Shown here: one piece after another, positions 14,497 to 17,035 of the stretch | Position numbering within the stretch: position 1 is the stretch's first letter | Layout: each line of letters starts with the position of its first letter | From: JAIRTY01 sp050257395 | GTDB taxonomy: Bacteria > Actinomycetota > Actinomycetes > Streptosporangiales > Streptosporangiaceae | NCBI GenBank assembly: GCA_050257395.1 | Contig: JBLMWU010000073.1 | Location: 1-17,035 of the forward strand | DNA: 17,035 nt | Direction: 5' to 3' | Notes under the pieces: generated by a model | What the model saw: only the letters and a program-made list of their open reading frames with translations | Told to the model about the DNA's origin: nothing | Database searches by the model: none | Position numbers and translations under genes: made by a program

Positions 14497-17028
14497 TTAC
14501 GGGGCCGTGAGCCTCACGTCCGGACGCTTGCCCCCATCCGGCGGGATCTTCAGCGTCTGCAGCGCGAACTTCATGACCTTGTAGAAGACGGGCCCGGCGA
14601 CCAGGTTGCCGTAGTAGCCGCCCCGCTTCGGGTTCTGGACGTTGACCGCGACCACGACCTGCGGGTTGCTGGCCGGGGCCATGCCGATGTAGCTGGAGCC
14701 GTAATGGCACTGGCAGGCGCCCTCCTGGGCGGTACCGGTCTTGCTGGCGACCGAGTAGCCGGGGATCTCGCCCCACGGCTCGGCGGCGAGGGTGGCGTCG
14801 AGCATGGGCACCTGCTGCAGGATGGCGATGAGCTGGCGGGCGGTGGCGGCCCTGAGCACCCGGTGGCGGGCGGGCGCGCGGGCGGGCCGGAACACGCCGC
14901 TGGGGCCGGTGGTGCCGGCGACCAGGGTGGGCTGCACCCGCACGCCGCCGTTGGCGATGGTGGCGTAGACGCTGGCCATCTGGACCGCGGTGGCCGACAC
15001 GCCCTGGCCGAACGCGAGCGTGTAGCGCTGGGTGCCCCACCACTTCGACGGCGGCGAGAGGATCCCGCCGCTCTCCGCCGGCACCGGCAGCCCGCTGGGG
15101 CTGCCCAGCCCGAAGGCCCGGAAGTACTGGTACTGCACCTGCGGGGGCACGTGCTGGACGACCTGGACCATGCCCACGTTGCTGGAGTGCGCGAGGATGC
15201 CGGCCAGGGTGAGCCGCTCGGTGGCGTGCGGCTCGGCGTCCTGGAAGGTGAAGCCACCCTCTGCGATCTGCGACGGCACCGTGTACGGGCTCATCGCGGT
15301 CTGCCCGCCTCGCTCCAGCGCGGCGGCGGCCGTGATGACCTTGGCCGTGCTGCCCGGGGCGAACACCGCGGAGACCGGCAGGTCCATCGTGCCCGCCAGG
15401 CTGGTGACGTGGGCCGGGTCGTAGCCGGGCGCCTGGGCGAGCGCGAGGATCCGCCCGGTGCTGGGCTGCATCACCACGACCGTGCAGTTGTCGGCGCGGG
15501 TCTGGCGCACCCGCTGAACGCAGGCCTGCTGGGCGGCCCATTGCAGGCTGGACAGGATGGTCAGCCGGACGCTGCCGCCGGGGACCATGGGCTTGATCCG
15601 GTCGGTGGCCGCGGGTATCGGCTGGCCGGTGGTGGACGTCTCCAGCTCGTCCTGGCCGTCCTGGCCGGCCAGCAGCGAGTTGAACGACTGCTCGAGGCCG
15701 GCCTGGCCGCGCAGATCGCTGCTGCCGCCCCCGGTGGTGAAGCCGACCAGGTTGGAGGCGAGCCCGCCGCCCGGGTAGTCGCGGGCATAGGTGGGGGTCA
15801 GGTAGATGCCCGCCAGCTGATGGCTCGCCATGGCGGCGGTGATCTGGCTGCCGGCCGAGGCCGGCACAGACGGGGCCAGCACCACGTAGTCCCGCGAGGT
15901 CGGGTGGTTGAGCAGGCCGAGGATGACGGCGGCGGGCTGATGCAGCGGGCCCGCCAGCAGGCTGGCCACCAGCGGCCGCTGCGCCTGCTTGATCTGCGGC
16001 GGGTCGGCCGTCACCAGGTCGGTCTGCACGGTCATCGCGAGCGGCGTGCCGTCCGCGCTGGTGATGCTGCCGCGGACCGCGGGCACGCTGATCTTCTTGA
16101 GCCGCAGGCTCTCCGCCATGGCCCGGTACTGGGCCCCGTCCATCCCCTGGAGCTGCACGAGCCTGCCCGCGACCAGGGCCAGCACCACGCCGAAGCAGGC
16201 CAGGGCGATGCGCAGCCGCCGGGCCGGGTGGCCGCGGCGCAGGCTGCTGCGGCGGGGCGGCTGCGGCGGCCCTGGCGGCCGGCTGCCACCCCAGGCGCGG
16301 CGCAGCCCCCCGCCGCGCAGCGCCCCGCCCGGCAGAGCCCCGCCCCGCCCGGGCGGGCCGCCCGTGGCCTGCCCGCGCCCGGACGGCGCACGCCGGGGCT
16401 GGCCGCGCGGCCCCTGCCCGCGCAGAGACTGAGCGCGGGCGGCCTGGCCGGGTGCCCGCGGCGGGGCGCCCGATGCGGCGCCCCGCGGCGGGCGGTCCGG
16501 GCGCGGCCGTTCCGGGCGGGACCGGTCCCGTGACGGCCCGTCCCGCCGGGGCCCGCGCCCGCCCGCGCCGCGCGGCGCGCCGCTGCCGGGCGGTGTGCCG
16601 CCGGGCGGCCCCTGCGCTGCCGGGCCGCGCTGCCCGCTGGCCGCCGCCCCGCCCCGCGCGGCCCCGTTCGCCTCGCCGCCTGGCGGCCCGCTGCCCGCGG
16701 ATCCCCTGGCCCGGGGCCCGCCGCGCGGGGTCCCGGCACGCGGCGGCCCCGCACCCCGTCCCCCGGTGCGGGGCGATCCCGTGCCCGCGGAGCCAGCGCG
16801 CGGCGGGCCGCCGCGGGGGGCGCCGCTGCGGGGCGGCCCGCCCGGTGGCGGCCCGTCCGCTGGCGCGCCGCGCCGCGGGTCCCGCCCGGCACCGTCACCG
16901 CCGGCCGGCCGGGGCCCGGTCTCGCCCGGGCGCCCACCGCCCGGCCTGCGGGGGCCGCCGGGTGCCGGGGGCCGGCCCGGCCCGGGCGGGCGGCCGCCGC
17001 CCGCCCCGGTCCCGCCGTCATCCATCAC
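14497..17028 (-). CDS. ftsI: FtsI/PBP3, septal peptidoglycan transpeptidase with long disordered N-terminus
   Basis: FtsI is the class B penicillin-binding protein that cross-links septal peptidoglycan with FtsW. Residues 1-270 are a Gly/Pro/Arg-rich disordered cytoplasmic region. The single membrane helix is about 272-292 (RIALACFGVVLALVAGRLVQ). The PBP dimerisation domain begins near 318 (VRGSITSADGTPLAM). The transpeptidase motifs are STAK with nucleophile S560 (560-563), SSN (615-617) and KTG (763-765). Without the tail the protein is about 573 residues, normal for the family. No Met or Val codon occurs in frame between residues 3 and 272, so the tail must be translated if the helix is to be included. 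The start is GTG at 17028 (or ATG at 17025); GTGATG there suggests a GTGA overlap with an upstream gene, probably ftsL, beyond the edge. Confidence 0.96.
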   Translation of the reverse strand: MMDDGGTGAGGGRPPGPGRPPAPGGPRRPGGGRPGETGPRPAGGDGAGRDPRRGAPADGPPPGGPPRSGAPRGGPPRAGSAGTGSPRTGGRGAGPPRAGTPRGGPRARGSAGSGPPGGEANGAARGGAAASGQRGPAAQGPPGGTPPGSGAPRGAGGRGPRRDGPSRDRSRPERPRPDRPPRGAASGAPPRAPGQAARAQSLRGQGPRGQPRRAPSGRGQATGGPPGRGGALPGGALRGGGLRRAWGGSRPPGPPQPPRRSSLRRGHPARRLRIALACFGVVLALVAGRLVQLQGMDGAQYRAMAESLRLKKISVPAVRGSITSADGTPLAMTVQTDLVTADPPQIKQAQRPLVASLLAGPLHQPAAVILGLLNHPTSRDYVVLAPSVPASAGSQITAAMASHQLAGIYLTPTYARDYPGGGLASNLVGFTTGGGSSDLRGQAGLEQSFNSLLAGQDGQDELETSTTGQPIPAATDRIKPMVPGGSVRLTILSSLQWAAQQACVQRVRQTRADNCTVVVMQPSTGRILALAQAPGYDPAHVTSLAGTMDLPVSAVFAPGSTAKVITAAAALERGGQTAMSPYTVPSQIAEGGFTFQDAEPHATERLTLAGILAHSSNVGMVQVVQHVPPQVQYQYFRAFGLGSPSGLPVPAESGGILSPPSKWWGTQRYTLAFGQGVSATAVQMASVYATIANGGVRVQPTLVAGTTGPSGVFRPARAPARHRVLRAATARQLIAILQQVPMLDATLAAEPWGEIPGYSVASKTGTAQEGACQCHYGSSYIGMAPASNPQVVVAVNVQNPKRGGYYGNLVAGPVFYKVMKFALQTLKIPPDGGKRPDVRLTAP

Positions 17029-17035
17029 GGCGTGT

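Noticed and set aside
14197..16533. 778-codon plus-strand open frame antisense to ftsI and the murE start
   Set aside because: It is a compositional shadow of ftsI.

Overview
The window is very GC-rich and almost entirely coded on the minus strand. It carries the division and cell wall (dcw) cluster of a high-GC actinomycete plus the ylm/divIVA genes that follow it. Read in the direction of transcription (from high to low coordinates), the order is ftsI, murE, murF, mraY, ftsW, murG, murC, ftsQ, ftsZ, yggS, sepF, yggT, divIVA, and then an unrecognised membrane-anchored protein that runs off the left edge. SepF and a DivIVA/Wag31 protein directly after ftsZ, frequent GTG starts, near-saturated G/C third codon positions, and a MurE with the meso-diaminopimelate motif DNPR all point to Actinomycetota. 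A Streptosporangiales-type organism is plausible, but that is a guess.

Region by region: 14497-17028 is FtsI, the septal transpeptidase, with an unusually long disordered N-terminus. 10472-14477 is a tightly coupled murE-murF-mraY block with GTGA overlaps at both junctions. 9092-10354 is FtsW, 7933-9018 MurG, 6460-7902 MurC and 5705-6463 FtsQ. 5340-5704 is the longest non-coding stretch (365 bp). It is locally AT-rich, has promoter-like sequences and inverted repeats, and probably drives ftsZ. 3903-5339 is FtsZ with a long linker. 1194-3726 holds yggS, sepF, yggT and divIVA. 1-1148 is an open, left-truncated gene with two N-terminal membrane segments and an Arg-Asp repeat tail.

The genes work together. 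MurC, MurE and MurF build the UDP-MurNAc-pentapeptide, MraY and MurG turn it into lipid II, and FtsW and FtsI polymerise and cross-link it at the septum. FtsQ belongs to the divisome core. SepF ties the FtsZ ring to the membrane, and DivIVA marks poles and curved membrane. Two usual members are absent at their normal places: murD (between mraY and ftsW) and pgeF/yfiH (between ftsZ and yggS).

The least ordinary features are the hidden gene beyond divIVA with its 15-bp/5-residue RDRDS-type repeats, the loss of murD, and large low-complexity regions in FtsI, FtsZ and the terminal gene. I saw no tRNA, rRNA, mobile element, CRISPR array or convincing intrinsic terminator.
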